Assembly (NCBI GenBank): GCA_030745835.1
Contig: JASLNU010000038.1
Span: 1-64,000, forward strand
From: GCA-2687515 sp002687515
GTDB taxonomy: Bacteria > Pseudomonadota > Alphaproteobacteria > Rhodospirillales > UBA2165
Length of the DNA stretch: 64,000 bases
Direction of reading: 5' to 3'
The notes beneath the pieces are model-generated. The model did no database searches. It saw only the letters and a list, made by a program, of their open reading frames with translations, and was not told the origin of the DNA. Within the stretch, counting starts at the first letter, position 1. Each line of letters opens with the position of its first letter. A program made the position numbers and the translations under genes. Positions 36,825 to 47,783 of this stretch are shown in pieces.

Positions 36825-37418
36825 CTAAAGCCCGCTCGCGAACTTGACCATGATTATGACGATCAGGATTTGCATGACCCCCTGTGACGCGATGATCATG
36901 AAATAGCGGCGCATGATGCGCGTCACCTTTGGTACATCGGGCTGCTCGTTGCGCATTTCCAGATAAACGCGAATATTGGTGGGAAGCAGGATAAAAAGGC
37001 CCTGTATGGCAAGGACGGCGGCAACCACCAGCGACGCGACGACCCACCAGAATTGCGGATAGTCGAATTCCAGGTAGCCGGTCTGCACCGCCAGGTACCA
37101 GCCCGAGGTCGGCGCGATGATGCCGAGGGGCGTCAGGATAAACAGCGTCCGCGGCAGCAGCTTTAAGGCGAAGGCGCGGCGCGCCTCGAATTCCAGCCGG
37201 CGCACCACCGGGCCGATGACAAAGCCCATCAGGATATCGGCGCCGGTCAAGAGGACGCCGCTGGCTACATGCACGAAACGCAAGGGCCAGTCCTCGCCGT
37301 ACTGGATGGCCCAGACCATCAGCCCCAATGCCAGGGCCACCCAGCCCAGATTACGAAAATCAATTCCGGCGATCAGCCAGAACGGCGCCGGCGCCTCGGC
37401 AACTGTTTCCGAATTCAT
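36825..37418 (-). CDS. Integral membrane protein of unknown function
   Basis: This 197-residue protein has about five membrane helices: residues 27-41, 49-70, 88-108, 122-148 and 176-195. It contains FVHVASGVLLTGADILMGF, reminiscent of DUF2269-type and copper-resistance-D-like membrane proteins that carry a conserved histidine in the first helices. I cannot assign a function. It is convergent with the PEP mutase-superfamily gene (12 bp apart) and is not obviously part of that pathway. The ATG at 37418 follows GGGGG. Confidence 0.65.
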   Translation of the reverse strand: MNSETVAEAPAPFWLIAGIDFRNLGWVALALGLMVWAIQYGEDWPLRFVHVASGVLLTGADILMGFVIGPVVRRLEFEARRAFALKLLPRTLFILTPLGIIAPTSGWYLAVQTGYLEFDYPQFWWVVASLVVAAVLAIQGLFILLPTNIRVYLEMRNEQPDVPKVTRIMRRYFMIIASQGVMQILIVIIMVKFASGL

Positions 37419-37534
37419 TTTGCCCCCAAAACGCAGTATGCGCGCAACATGGCGCCAAGGCCAGCATCCGCGTCGAGCTCCGTTTCAGCAACTCGGCGCG
37501 GGTGATTCAGCGCCGTTACACGGTGCGTAAAAAA

Positions 37535-37610
37535 TGGTGGGCGGTGACGGGCTCGAACCGCCGACATCCACGGTGTAAACGTGGCGCTCTCCCAACTGAG
37601 CTAACCGCCC
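37535..37610 (-). tRNA. tRNA-Val (anticodon TAC)
   Basis: The minus strand forms a complete cloverleaf: acceptor GGGCGGT with ACCGCCC, a D arm with TAGCTCAGTTGGGAGAGC, an anticodon stem CCACG/CGTGG around TTTACAC, a T arm with GGTTCGAGCCC, and an encoded CCA. The anticodon TAC reads valine codons. It lies downstream of hupB on the same strand. Confidence 0.96.
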
Positions 37611-37629
37611 GGTAGCATGCGCGCCGCGG

Positions 37630-37742
37630 GTGGCGCGGGCCCCCATTGTTGCTGCAACAATGGCCTAAAATCAAGAACGCCGGCGACGTGGCGCGGGCCC
37701 CCATTGTTGCGGCAACAATAGCCTAAAATCAAGAACGCCGGC
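37630..37742. repeat. Two tandem 58-bp repeats with internal palindromes
   Basis: The 55-bp unit at 37630-37684 recurs at 37688-37742 with only two substitutions, a period of 58 bp. Each unit holds a palindrome, ATTGTTGC and GCAACAAT around one base. The units lie between the hupB terminator and tRNA-Val. They look like a recent duplication of a hairpin-bearing spacer. Confidence 0.8.
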
Positions 37743-37761
37743 CACGTTGCCGTGGCCGGCG
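37736..37761 (-). terminator. Terminator of hupB
   Basis: On the minus strand, 22 bp after the hupB stop, CGCCGGCCACG and CGTGGCCGGCG form an 11-bp stem with a 4-nt loop, followed by GTTCTTGATTTT. This fits an intrinsic terminator, although the T tract is interrupted. Confidence 0.65.
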
Positions 37762-37783
37762 CATCCCTCAACGCAAAGCTTAA

Positions 37784-38056
37784 CTAATTGACTGCGTCCT
37801 TGAGGCCTTTTCCGGCCTTGAATTTTGGTTGCCTGGACGCAGGTATTTGAATGGCTTCGCCCGTACGCGGATTACGGCCGGTGGTCGCCTTGCGGTTGGC
37901 CACGGAGAATGTGCCGAAGCCAACGACTCTAACTTCGCCGCCCGATTGCAGCGCACCCGTGATTGCATCAAAGACACCATCGACGGCTTTGCCCGCATCG
38001 GCTTTTGACATACCGGCATTGTCCGCAACCGCTGAAACTAGATCGTTTTTGTTCAC
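37784..38056 (-). CDS. hupB: DNA-binding protein HU
   Basis: HU is a small nucleoid protein that bends and compacts DNA as a dimer. The 90-residue protein has the family layout, with the GFGTFSVANRKATTGRNPRTG segment (about residues 46-66) forming the base of the DNA-binding arms and IPASRQPKFKAGKGLKDAV at the end. The start codon is GTG at 38056, preceded by AAAGGGGGCC; no ATG is available. It follows lon on the same strand, as in many proteobacteria, but a strong lon terminator separates them. Confidence 0.95.
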   Translation of the reverse strand: MNKNDLVSAVADNAGMSKADAGKAVDGVFDAITGALQSGGEVRVVGFGTFSVANRKATTGRNPRTGEAIQIPASRQPKFKAGKGLKDAVN

Positions 38057-38242
38057 GTTAAGGCCCCCTTTGCTGAAAAATGGGAAGAAGAAAAAAGAGA
38101 ATTTAAGGACGCCTTGCGCCTTAAAACCGCGCTAGTTTACGGCGCTCCCGCTAAATGCGTCAATCGAAGACGCGCAGTTTTCCACATATTTTTCGATTTT
38201 AAGCTGAATTAGGGCGAATATGGTCGATTCGCAGCCAAAAAA

Positions 38243-38280
38243 CGCGGCCCCGCAAGGCTGTTCTGCCAAGCGGGGCCGCG
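38243..38280 (-). terminator. Strong terminator of lon
   Basis: Thirty-eight bases after the lon stop on the minus strand, CGCGGCCCCGC and GCGGGGCCGCG form an 11-bp stem around a 16-nt loop, followed by GTTTTTT. This is a clear intrinsic terminator and isolates lon from hupB. Confidence 0.88.
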
Positions 38281-38317
38281 ATTGGCGCGAATCAATTTTT
38301 CGCAAATTTCGGTTGAG

Positions 38318-40729
<2,412 letters not shown>

Positions 40730-40823
40730 TTTTTCTTCTCCTATTGTTGCGGTCCTTGTCGGACCGGCATCCCTTGCGGGATGTTCATCGCCCTTCTTCG
40801 AACTTCGGGAAACGCTTTTACTT

Positions 40824-40851
40824 AAATGTGCGTTTTCTCCCGAAGATCAAG
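40824..40851 (-). promoter_or_regulatory. Possible RpoH heat-shock promoter for lon
   Basis: On the minus strand CTTG (40848-40851) and CACATTT (40824-40830) are 17 bp apart. The alphaproteobacterial RpoH pattern is CTTG, 17-18 bp, CYTATNT, so the -35 is exact and the -10 matches partly. The site lies about 100 bp before the lon start. It overlaps a clear inverted repeat (CTTCGGGA with TCCCGAAG, 40803-40845). Confidence 0.4.
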
Positions 40852-40858
40852 TGAGCGC

Positions 40859-42124
40859 TTAGGCGCTCGAATCCAGATCGTCGCGCCGCTCGGAAATAAT
40901 ATAAAGCGGCTGGGCTCCGTCCTGAGCGACTTCGCGGTTGATCACCACCTCTTCGACGCCGCTCATATCCGGTAATTCGAACATTGTTTCGAGAAGAATA
41001 TCTTCCATGATCGAGCGCAGTCCGCGGGCGCCCGTTTTCCGTTCCACGGCCTTTTCCGCGATGGCCGTCAAGGCGTTGTCGCGGAAGGTCAGGGTTACGT
41101 CTTCCATTTCAAAGAGACGCTGGTATTGCTTGACCAGCGCATTCTTCGGCGCGGTCAGGATTTTCACCAGGGCATCCTCGTCCAGATCATCGAGGGTCGC
41201 GATGACCGGCAGGCGGCCGACGAATTCAGGGATCAACCCGAATTTCAACAGATCCTCGGGTTCGACATCACGCAGGATTTCACCGGTTTGCCGCTCATCG
41301 GGGCCTTGCACGTCGGCGCCGAAGCCGATCGAGGAACCGCGTCCGCGCGCCGAGATGATCTTTTGCAAGCCCGAGAACGCGCCGCCGCAAACGAACAAAA
41401 TGTTGGTCGTATCGACTTGCAGAAATTCCTGTTGCGGGTGCTTGCGTCCGCCCTGGGGCGGGACGCTGGCGACGGTTCCTTCCATGATTTTCAGGAGCGC
41501 CTGCTGCACGCCTTCGCCGGACACGTCGCGGGTGATCGATGGATTGTCCGACTTGCGCGAGATCTTATCCACCTCATCGATGTAAACGATGCCGCGCTGC
41601 GCGCGCTCGACATTGTAGTCGGCGGCCTGCAGCAACTTCAGAATAATATTTTCCACGTCCTCGCCGACATAGCCGGCTTCGGTCAAGGTGGTCGCGTCGG
41701 CCATGGTGAACGGCACGTCGAGGATGCGCGCCAGGGTTTGCGCCAGCAACGTCTTGCCGCAGCCGGTCGGGCCGACCAGGAGGATATTGGATTTGGCCAA
41801 TTCGACATCGTTGTTTTTCGATGAGTGACTAAGCCGCTTGTAGTGATTGTGCACCGCCACCGACAAGACCCGCTTGGCATAATCCTGGCCGATAACATAG
41901 TCATCCAGGACGGTGCAGATTTCGCCCGGCGTCGGAACGCCATCCCCGGATTTGACGATGTGGGTTTTATTCTCTTCACGGATGATATCCATGCAAAGTT
42001 CGACGCATTCATCACAGATGAACACGGTCGGTCCGGCGATTAGCTTTCGGACTTCGTGCTGACTTTTTCCACAGAACGAACAGTAAAGGGTGTTCTTGGA
42101 ATCGCCGCCGCTAGATTTATTCAT
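40859..42124 (-). CDS. clpX: ClpXP protease ATPase subunit ClpX
   Basis: ClpX unfolds substrates and feeds them to ClpP. The 421-residue protein begins with the zinc-binding domain (CSFCGKSQ and CDECVELC), then Walker A GPTGCGKT, the RKSDNPSITRDVSGEGVQQALL region, and the IGFGAD loop (SSIGFGADVQ) that contacts ClpP. The ATG at 42124 follows GGAGGGCCG; the longer frame to 42151 is not supported. In alphaproteobacteria ClpXP degrades cell-cycle regulators. Confidence 0.96.
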   Translation of the reverse strand: MNKSSGGDSKNTLYCSFCGKSQHEVRKLIAGPTVFICDECVELCMDIIREENKTHIVKSGDGVPTPGEICTVLDDYVIGQDYAKRVLSVAVHNHYKRLSHSSKNNDVELAKSNILLVGPTGCGKTLLAQTLARILDVPFTMADATTLTEAGYVGEDVENIILKLLQAADYNVERAQRGIVYIDEVDKISRKSDNPSITRDVSGEGVQQALLKIMEGTVASVPPQGGRKHPQQEFLQVDTTNILFVCGGAFSGLQKIISARGRGSSIGFGADVQGPDERQTGEILRDVEPEDLLKFGLIPEFVGRLPVIATLDDLDEDALVKILTAPKNALVKQYQRLFEMEDVTLTFRDNALTAIAEKAVERKTGARGLRSIMEDILLETMFELPDMSGVEEVVINREVAQDGAQPLYIISERRDDLDSSA

Positions 42125-42238
42125 CGGCCCTCCAGCCTTAACATCGGGCAATTGCCGTCAATTCTAGTCATCGATCATGCCGCCGTACAATCGCAAATTT
42201 GGGCCCTGATCGATCCGGGCGAATGCGCGCCTGGCGTT

Positions 42239-42922
42239 TTATTCGTTTTCCCCCTTGCCGCCATTATCATCATCATCGCGATTTTCACCTTGATCCTTGT
42301 CATCTTCTTCTAAAGGACGCTTGGTTACCACTTCGTCAATAAGGCCAAAATCAACGGCTTCCTGCGGTGTCATGTAGCGATCGCGCTCGACCGCTTCCTC
42401 GATTACCGTCAATTCCATTCCGGTGTGCTCTACATAGATATTGTTTAGCCGATGCCGTAACGCAAGTATCTCGCGCGCCTGAATTTCAATATCGGTGGCC
42501 TGCCCCTGGGCGCCGCCCGAGGGCTGGTGAACCATGATTCTGGAGTTGGGAAGCGCGAATCGCTGTCCCTTGGCGCCGGCGGCAAGCAGCAGCGACCCCA
42601 TTGAAGCCGCCTGACCGATGCAGACCGTGGATACGGTTGGGCGCACATATTGCATGGTGTCATAGATGGCGAGCCCCGAGGTGACGATGCCGCCCGGCGA
42701 ATTGATATAGAACGCGATTTCCTTTTTCGGGTTCTCCGATTCCAAATACAAGAGCTGTGCACAAACCAGGCTCGACACATAATCCTCGATCCCGCCGGTC
42801 ACGAAGATGATCCGCTCCTTTAAAAGCCGGGAATAAATGTCATAGGCACGCTCACCCCGATTGGTGGTTTCGACCACCATTGGAACGAGGGTGTTGTTAA
42901 AAACTTCGATGGGATCACTCAT
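42239..42922 (-). CDS. clpP: ClpP protease proteolytic subunit
   Basis: ClpP is the barrel-shaped serine protease of ClpXP and ClpAP. The 227-residue protein carries the catalytic serine in GQAASMGSLLL, the histidine in RIMVHQPSGG, and the conserved DRYMTPQEAVDFGLID near the end. The ATG at 42922 (MSDPIEVFNNTLVP) sets the start; the frame stays open far upstream but there only mirrors tig in another frame. The last 23 residues form an acidic tail (EEDDKDQGENRDDDDNGG) not usual for ClpP. Confidence 0.95.
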   Translation of the reverse strand: MSDPIEVFNNTLVPMVVETTNRGERAYDIYSRLLKERIIFVTGGIEDYVSSLVCAQLLYLESENPKKEIAFYINSPGGIVTSGLAIYDTMQYVRPTVSTVCIGQAASMGSLLLAAGAKGQRFALPNSRIMVHQPSGGAQGQATDIEIQAREILALRHRLNNIYVEHTGMELTVIEEAVERDRYMTPQEAVDFGLIDEVVTKRPLEEDDKDQGENRDDDDNGGKGENE

Positions 42923-42977
42923 GGCTCTCTCAAATAAATAATTGATTCTATCTGCGGTCTGGTCCGGATCGTCTTGG

Positions 42978-44399
42978 CTATTCGTCCTTGCCCTTGGCTG
43001 GGGCCTTCTTTTTCCGGGGCGCGCGTTTCTTCTTGGCCGGTTTATCAGCATCCGCGGATTTGGCTTTCTTGGCCTCCGCCTCCTCGTCGGCGACCAACTC
43101 TTCCATGGTCGCCTGCTTGTCCGAGACTTGCGCCAGTTCGAGGATGAAGTCCACGACCTTTTCCTCCAAAAGCGGCGATTGTATGGTCTGCATGGCTTCC
43201 GGCGTCTTTTTATAATAGTCGAAGACTTCCTGCTCGCGGCCCTGATAGCGCTGGGCTTCCTGCATGATCGCCCGGTTGACCTCTTCCGGTGACACCTGAA
43301 TCTCGTTGGCGCGCCCGATTTCGGCGAGCAATAGGCCCAAGCGGACCCGGCGTTCCGCAATTTCGCGGTATTGGGCCTTCAACTCGTCGTCGCTTTTTTC
43401 CTTGTCATCCTCGTCGATCTGGTCGGGATGGTTTTCACGCTGGTGTTCGAATTGCTCCCAGATGGCTCCGAATTCCTGATCGATCAGTCCGCCCGGCAAT
43501 TCAAATTTATGCTGCGCGTCGAGGGCATCCAGAAGTTCTCTTTTCAGCCGCATCCGGGAGAAGGAATCGAGGTCGTTCTCCTGGGTTTGGCGAAGGGATT
43601 TCTTCAATTCCTCGAGGTTTTCAGCGCCCATTTTCTTGGCAAGCTCATCATCAATCTCTGCTGGAACACCTTCACGTAACTCCTTGATTTCAACCGAAAA
43701 TGCCGCATCCTTGCCGGCCAGTTCCTCGGCATAATTTTCCGGGAAGGTCACATCGACATCCAGCTTGTCGCCGGCTTCCCTGTCGATCAGCTGTTCTTCG
43801 AATCCGGGGATAAACATGCTGGATCCGATTTCAAGCGGATAAGCGTCCGCCTTGCCGCCGGGGAATTCCTCGCCATCGACCTTGCCGACAAAATCGATCA
43901 CCGCGATATCGCCGCTTTTGATCTTGCGCTTTTCGGCGACCGGCTTGGTGTCCTTTTGGCCGTCGGCCATCTGCTTGAGCATGGCGTCGACCTGTTCCTC
44001 GTCGGCCGGAACCTTTAGGCGTTCGAGCTTGATCGATGAGAAATCGGTCAATTCGATTTCGGGAAACAACTCGAATTCGATATCATATTCCAAGTCCGAT
44101 CCGGTTTCGAATTTCTTGATCTCGATCTTCGGCTGTCCCAAGGGACGCAGCTCCTTGTCGGAAATCGCGGTTTCGGTACTTTCCGAAACGGTTTGTTCAA
44201 GCACTTCGCCCATCACCGCATCGCCATAGGTCTTGCGCAACAGCGTGACCGGCACCTTGCCCGGCCTAAATCCTGGCATCTGGGCGGTTTTTGCGATTTC
44301 TGACAAACGCGCGCTCAGTTTCTCTTCGATATCACCAGCGGGGACGACGATCGTATAAGCGCGTTTCAATCCCTCGTTGACGGTTTCCGTAACTTGCAT
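42978..44399 (-). CDS. tig: Trigger factor
   Basis: Trigger factor is the ribosome-associated chaperone that meets nascent chains. The 473-residue protein has the N-terminal ribosome-binding domain with the signature GFRPGKVP, a peptidyl-prolyl isomerase domain (about 155-245, starting GDIAVIDFVGKVDGEEFPGG), and a helical C-terminal domain. Its C-terminal 35 residues are rich in Lys, Pro and Ala (a basic tail), as often seen in alphaproteobacteria. It is followed by clpP, the standard tig-clpP-clpX-lon order. Confidence 0.95.
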   Translation of the reverse strand: MQVTETVNEGLKRAYTIVVPAGDIEEKLSARLSEIAKTAQMPGFRPGKVPVTLLRKTYGDAVMGEVLEQTVSESTETAISDKELRPLGQPKIEIKKFETGSDLEYDIEFELFPEIELTDFSSIKLERLKVPADEEQVDAMLKQMADGQKDTKPVAEKRKIKSGDIAVIDFVGKVDGEEFPGGKADAYPLEIGSSMFIPGFEEQLIDREAGDKLDVDVTFPENYAEELAGKDAAFSVEIKELREGVPAEIDDELAKKMGAENLEELKKSLRQTQENDLDSFSRMRLKRELLDALDAQHKFELPGGLIDQEFGAIWEQFEHQRENHPDQIDEDDKEKSDDELKAQYREIAERRVRLGLLLAEIGRANEIQVSPEEVNRAIMQEAQRYQGREQEVFDYYKKTPEAMQTIQSPLLEEKVVDFILELAQVSDKQATMEELVADEEAEAKKAKSADADKPAKKKRAPRKKKAPAKGKDE

Positions 44400-44449
44400 G
44401 TCTTACTCACCTAGCTATTGAAGCTCTTATTCCACTCATTCTCATAAAT

Positions 44450-44537
44450 TGGTGCGGGCGGAGGGACTTGAACCCCCACGGCGTTAACCGCCACTAGGAC
44501 CTAAACCTAGCGTGTCTACCAATTCCACCACGCCCGC
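44450..44537 (-). tRNA. tRNA-Leu (anticodon TAG)
   Basis: The minus strand gives a class II tRNA: acceptor GCGGGCG with CGCCCGC, a D arm with TGGTGGAATTGGTAGACAC, an anticodon stem CTAGG/CCTAG around TTTAGGT, a long variable arm (TGGCGGTTAACGCCG), a T arm with GGTTCAAGTCC, and an encoded CCA. The anticodon is TAG. It lies just before tig on the same strand. Confidence 0.95.
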
Positions 44538-44590
44538 TGCTGAATTTCCCCGGCAACGGGCGGTCCCTTGCCGGAGCGCGCCACTCTATT

Positions 44591-44654
44591 AAAAAAAGCC
44601 CCCGTGTCAATTGCCACCTTTTCAATCGCCATCTTGTCAATTGACCGGGGGCCT
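44591..44654 (-). terminator. Terminator of the malonyl-CoA decarboxylase gene
   Basis: Read on the minus strand, 30 bp after the stop codon, an arm near 44638-44654 (AGGCCCCCGGTCAATTG) pairs with CAATTGACACGGGGGCT (44597-44613) and is followed by seven Ts. The roughly 24-nt loop contains further partial copies of TCAATTG/TCAATCG. Confidence 0.75.
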
Positions 44655-44683
44655 TTGCGGTGGATGGCGCCAATCCGCGGCAA

Positions 44684-46153
44684 TCAAAAGTTCTTAAGCA
44701 ATTGTGCAACACCAGAGGAAGCGGTCACTTCCTGGCCGCTGCGGTAGGATTCGTGATTACTTTCGATCTCATCGCCCTCGTACAGATAATTCAACATGAT
44801 GCCCGCCGATTGCATGATACCGCGTTCCGATAAATCGGCGCCCCAGTTCAATTGTCCGATACGGGCACCGTTATTAAGATGAAAATGAGCCACCGGATCG
44901 GCGGCCGTGCCGGACTTGCGTTTGACCCGCATCAGGTAATAAGCGGCGGCGCGCAGCAGCGGCGTTTTCAGGGACTCGGCCAGGTCTTCATCGCGTAGCC
45001 AGGCGTCCGTGGTGAGTAGGGTTTTGAGCGCCGCTCCGGCGTCCTTTTTGGCGTCCTCCTTGGCGTCTTCCGTGCCGTCTCCTTGGGCGGCCAGCGATTT
45101 CAGGGTTTCCGCTTCATCATCGCCGAACAAGGCATAGGCACCGCCATCGATGGCTTCATACAACCAGCCCATGAAGCCGGGCATCGGCGATAGGGTGGCG
45201 AACGTTTTGAGGCCCTTCAATTCGGAAGACAGGGCGTCCAAAACCCGCTTGATCAGGAAATTACCGAAGTTGATGCCGGTCAGACCGTCCTGGGCATTGG
45301 AGATCGAGTAAAAAATCGCAGTGTCGGCGTCGTCGGCATCGAATTCCGGCGCCGATTGATCGAGCAGTTCCTGGATATTGACGGCCATGCCCCTGACCAG
45401 CGCCACCCAGACGAAGATCAGCGGCTCGTCGGGCATGCGCGGGTGGAAAAAGGCGAAACATCTGCGGTCCGGCGCGAGCCGGTTTTTGAGATCGTCCCAG
45501 CCCTGAATCTCGTGCACCGCTTCATAGGCGAACAGTTTTTCCAGAAGCGCCGCCGGCGCCCGCCAATCGATCCGGCGCAATTCCAAAAAGCCGACATCGA
45601 ACCAGGAAGCCAACAGCGTCTTCAAATCGGTTTCAAGGCCGGCAAGCGCCGCATCATCCTGTTTCAGGGACAACAGTTCGGCACGCATATCGACCAGGAA
45701 TTTGACGCCTTCGGGCAATCCATTGAATTGGGTCAGGAGCCTGACCCGGGGCGGCGCCAGTGCGCCGCGCAATTCCGCTTCCGCCGCCAGACGGTCGGCA
45801 AATTGTATGCGTTTTCCCATATTGCGCGCTTTTTCCGCGACGATTTCGTGGTCGACGTCGAATTCTTCCGCCAGGATGCGGAGAAACCGCGCGCGGCCGC
45901 TTGCATCGAGCGCCAGGTAAAAGCGCCCCAAGGCGGCGGCCCGGCTGCGCGCCGACACCTGGCCGCCCCGTGCTTCCAGGCAGGCATGCATCTGATCGAT
46001 CAGCCGGGCCTGGTCATCTTCGTTCAAATCCGGCGAAATCGATGTTTCGGAAAATTCATCGCTCGAGGATGCGATTTTGTCCCAAGCGCTCTTCAGGTTC
46101 TTGAGCGTCCGGTCCCAAAAACCAGCTGATTTTTCTTCGTTCATTTCCGGCAT
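44684..46153 (-). CDS. Malonyl-CoA decarboxylase
   Basis: This enzyme converts malonyl-CoA to acetyl-CoA and CO2, in malonate use or control of fatty acid synthesis. The 489-residue protein matches the MLYCD family: a helical N-terminal domain (about 1-170), then an acetyltransferase-like domain with CFAFFHPRMPDEPLIFVWVALV and FYSISNAQDGLTGINFGNFLIKRV, ending with a conserved GAR-type segment (HFHLNNGARIGQLNW). The start is the ATG at 46153 (MPEMNEEKS); the ATG at 46144 is nearly as good. It follows the NAD(P)HX repair gene by 43 bp. No malonate transporter or CoA ligase is adjacent, so general malonyl-CoA disposal is as likely as malonate catabolism. Confidence 0.88.
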   Translation of the reverse strand: MPEMNEEKSAGFWDRTLKNLKSAWDKIASSSDEFSETSISPDLNEDDQARLIDQMHACLEARGGQVSARSRAAALGRFYLALDASGRARFLRILAEEFDVDHEIVAEKARNMGKRIQFADRLAAEAELRGALAPPRVRLLTQFNGLPEGVKFLVDMRAELLSLKQDDAALAGLETDLKTLLASWFDVGFLELRRIDWRAPAALLEKLFAYEAVHEIQGWDDLKNRLAPDRRCFAFFHPRMPDEPLIFVWVALVRGMAVNIQELLDQSAPEFDADDADTAIFYSISNAQDGLTGINFGNFLIKRVLDALSSELKGLKTFATLSPMPGFMGWLYEAIDGGAYALFGDDEAETLKSLAAQGDGTEDAKEDAKKDAGAALKTLLTTDAWLRDEDLAESLKTPLLRAAAYYLMRVKRKSGTAADPVAHFHLNNGARIGQLNWGADLSERGIMQSAGIMLNYLYEGDEIESNHESYRSGQEVTASSGVAQLLKNF

Positions 46154-46196
46154 TGACCAATAATTCGCGCTGAACCGAAATCGGCAGCGATACCGG

Positions 46197-47681
46197 TTAT
46201 TTAGGCATTTCGGCAAGCTCTGCCAAGAGCGCCGGCAGCTGTTCCGGCAAATCTTCGGCAATCAAGCCCATCGTGGCGCCGAACCTTTGTGCTGCTTCGC
46301 CGTGCAGCCAGACCGCCGCCGCCGCCGCCGCCAAGGCGGGAACGCCCTCGGCCAACAAGGCGGCCGCCATGCCGGCCAACACATCGCCGCTGCCGGCGGT
46401 GGCGAGGCTCGCCGGCGCATTGGAATTTATCAGTGCGCGGCCGTCGGGCGCCGCGATTACCGTATCGGCGCCCTTCAACAGGACCACCGCGCCGCTCAGT
46501 TTCGCGGCGGCCCGGCAGCGTTGCAGGCGGCTGCCCGTCAAATCGGGGAACAGCCGCGCAAATTCGCCATCGTGCGGGGTCAAAACGCACGGGCCCTGGA
46601 TCCAGCCGAACAGGTCGGCGGGCGCGTCTTCGAACGAGGTCAGGCCGTCGGCATCGATAACCGCGGGCAGGCTGGTGCGCAGGGCATCGATCGCATGTTG
46701 GCGCGTTGTCTGGCCAACGCCATTGCCGGGGCCGATCAGGGCGGCGCTACGCCGGCGTTGTCCCAACAAGGCATCCAGGCGGGCAGCGGGTGGCAGGCCG
46801 ACAACGATCTGACCGGGATCGCCGGCAAGGTAGATGGGCAGCGCCGCTTCCGGCGCGGCGATGGTGACCATGCCGGCGCCGACGCGCCGCGCGCCGCGCG
46901 CCGCCAGGCGCGCCGCCCCGGTCATTTCATCGCCGCCGACAATCAACAGATGGCCGCGCGTGTATTTATGATCGCCGTGCCTCGGCCGCGGCAGATTGGC
47001 GGCCCAAAGGTCGGGCGAATTTTCCCAGGTGTTGGGCTTAACCGCGCCGAGAACCTGATCTGGAATGCCGATGCCGGCGACCACCACCTCGCCGCAATAA
47101 TGCCGGCCCGGATACTGCAGATGCCCGGGTTTTTTGCGGAAAAACGTCACGGTTATGCGGGCGCGCGGCGCATCGCCCAGAATGTCCCCGCTATCGCCAT
47201 CGACGCCGCTCGGCATATCGACGGCGACGCACGGGATATCGCTCTCATTGATCGCCAACACCGTTTCCAGCGCGGCATCCTCCAGCGGGCGGGCAAGCCC
47301 GGCACCGAACATGGCGTCGACGACGATATCGCAATCGGCGATCAAATCGGGGCCAAGGGTTTCGATATCGCCGCTCCAGCGCCCGGCATTGGCGGCGGCG
47401 TCACCCTTGAGCGCGTCCACCGGCGACAAAAGCCCCAGGCGCACCTGCCAGCCGGCTTCGGCGAGCAGGCGGGCGATGACGAAACCATCGCCGCCGTTAT
47501 TGCCGGGCCCGCACAGCAGCGCCGCCCTGCCCGGCGGCCAGTGCCCGCGGATGGCTTCGAAAACCGCATGCCCCGCCGCTTCCATGAGATCGAGACTGGC
47601 GACGCCGGCCTCGACGGCCAGGCGGTCGGCGCGCGCCATCTCTTCGACGCTCAGCAAGGTGGTATCGCTATTTGAATGCAT
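46197..47681 (-). CDS. nnr: Bifunctional NAD(P)H-hydrate epimerase/dehydratase
   Basis: This enzyme repairs hydrated NADH and NADPH. The N-terminal YjeF_N domain (about 1-210) carries CGPGNNGGDGFVIARLL, and the C-terminal ribokinase-like domain (about 225-490) has HKYTRGHLLIVGG and the ADP-dependent motif GSGDVLAGMAAALL. The 494-residue length fits the fused form. The ATG at 47681 is chosen; a TTG two codons upstream is possible. Alanine runs near the C-terminus (AALAAAAAAVWLHG) are a local low-complexity feature. It is probably cotranscribed with the malonyl-CoA decarboxylase gene. Confidence 0.93.
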   Translation of the reverse strand: MHSNSDTTLLSVEEMARADRLAVEAGVASLDLMEAAGHAVFEAIRGHWPPGRAALLCGPGNNGGDGFVIARLLAEAGWQVRLGLLSPVDALKGDAAANAGRWSGDIETLGPDLIADCDIVVDAMFGAGLARPLEDAALETVLAINESDIPCVAVDMPSGVDGDSGDILGDAPRARITVTFFRKKPGHLQYPGRHYCGEVVVAGIGIPDQVLGAVKPNTWENSPDLWAANLPRPRHGDHKYTRGHLLIVGGDEMTGAARLAARGARRVGAGMVTIAAPEAALPIYLAGDPGQIVVGLPPAARLDALLGQRRRSAALIGPGNGVGQTTRQHAIDALRTSLPAVIDADGLTSFEDAPADLFGWIQGPCVLTPHDGEFARLFPDLTGSRLQRCRAAAKLSGAVVLLKGADTVIAAPDGRALINSNAPASLATAGSGDVLAGMAAALLAEGVPALAAAAAAVWLHGEAAQRFGATMGLIAEDLPEQLPALLAELAEMPK

Positions 47682-47783
47682 GATCAAAATCCGAATTCGG
47701 CATCATAGCTTCGGATCGGTCTGGCGGGAAGCCGCCTGGATGCCTATAACTCCGGTGCCTTAATTGCAGCATGGGATTGAATC

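Noticed and set aside
37630..37742. Possible CRISPR-like array
   Set aside because: There are only two nearly identical units with a 3-bp separation, no unique spacers and no cas genes.
42923..43360. Upstream extension of the clpP frame to 373 residues
   Set aside because: The extension overlaps tig in another frame and is a basic low-complexity string. The ATG at 42922 gives the normal ClpP start.
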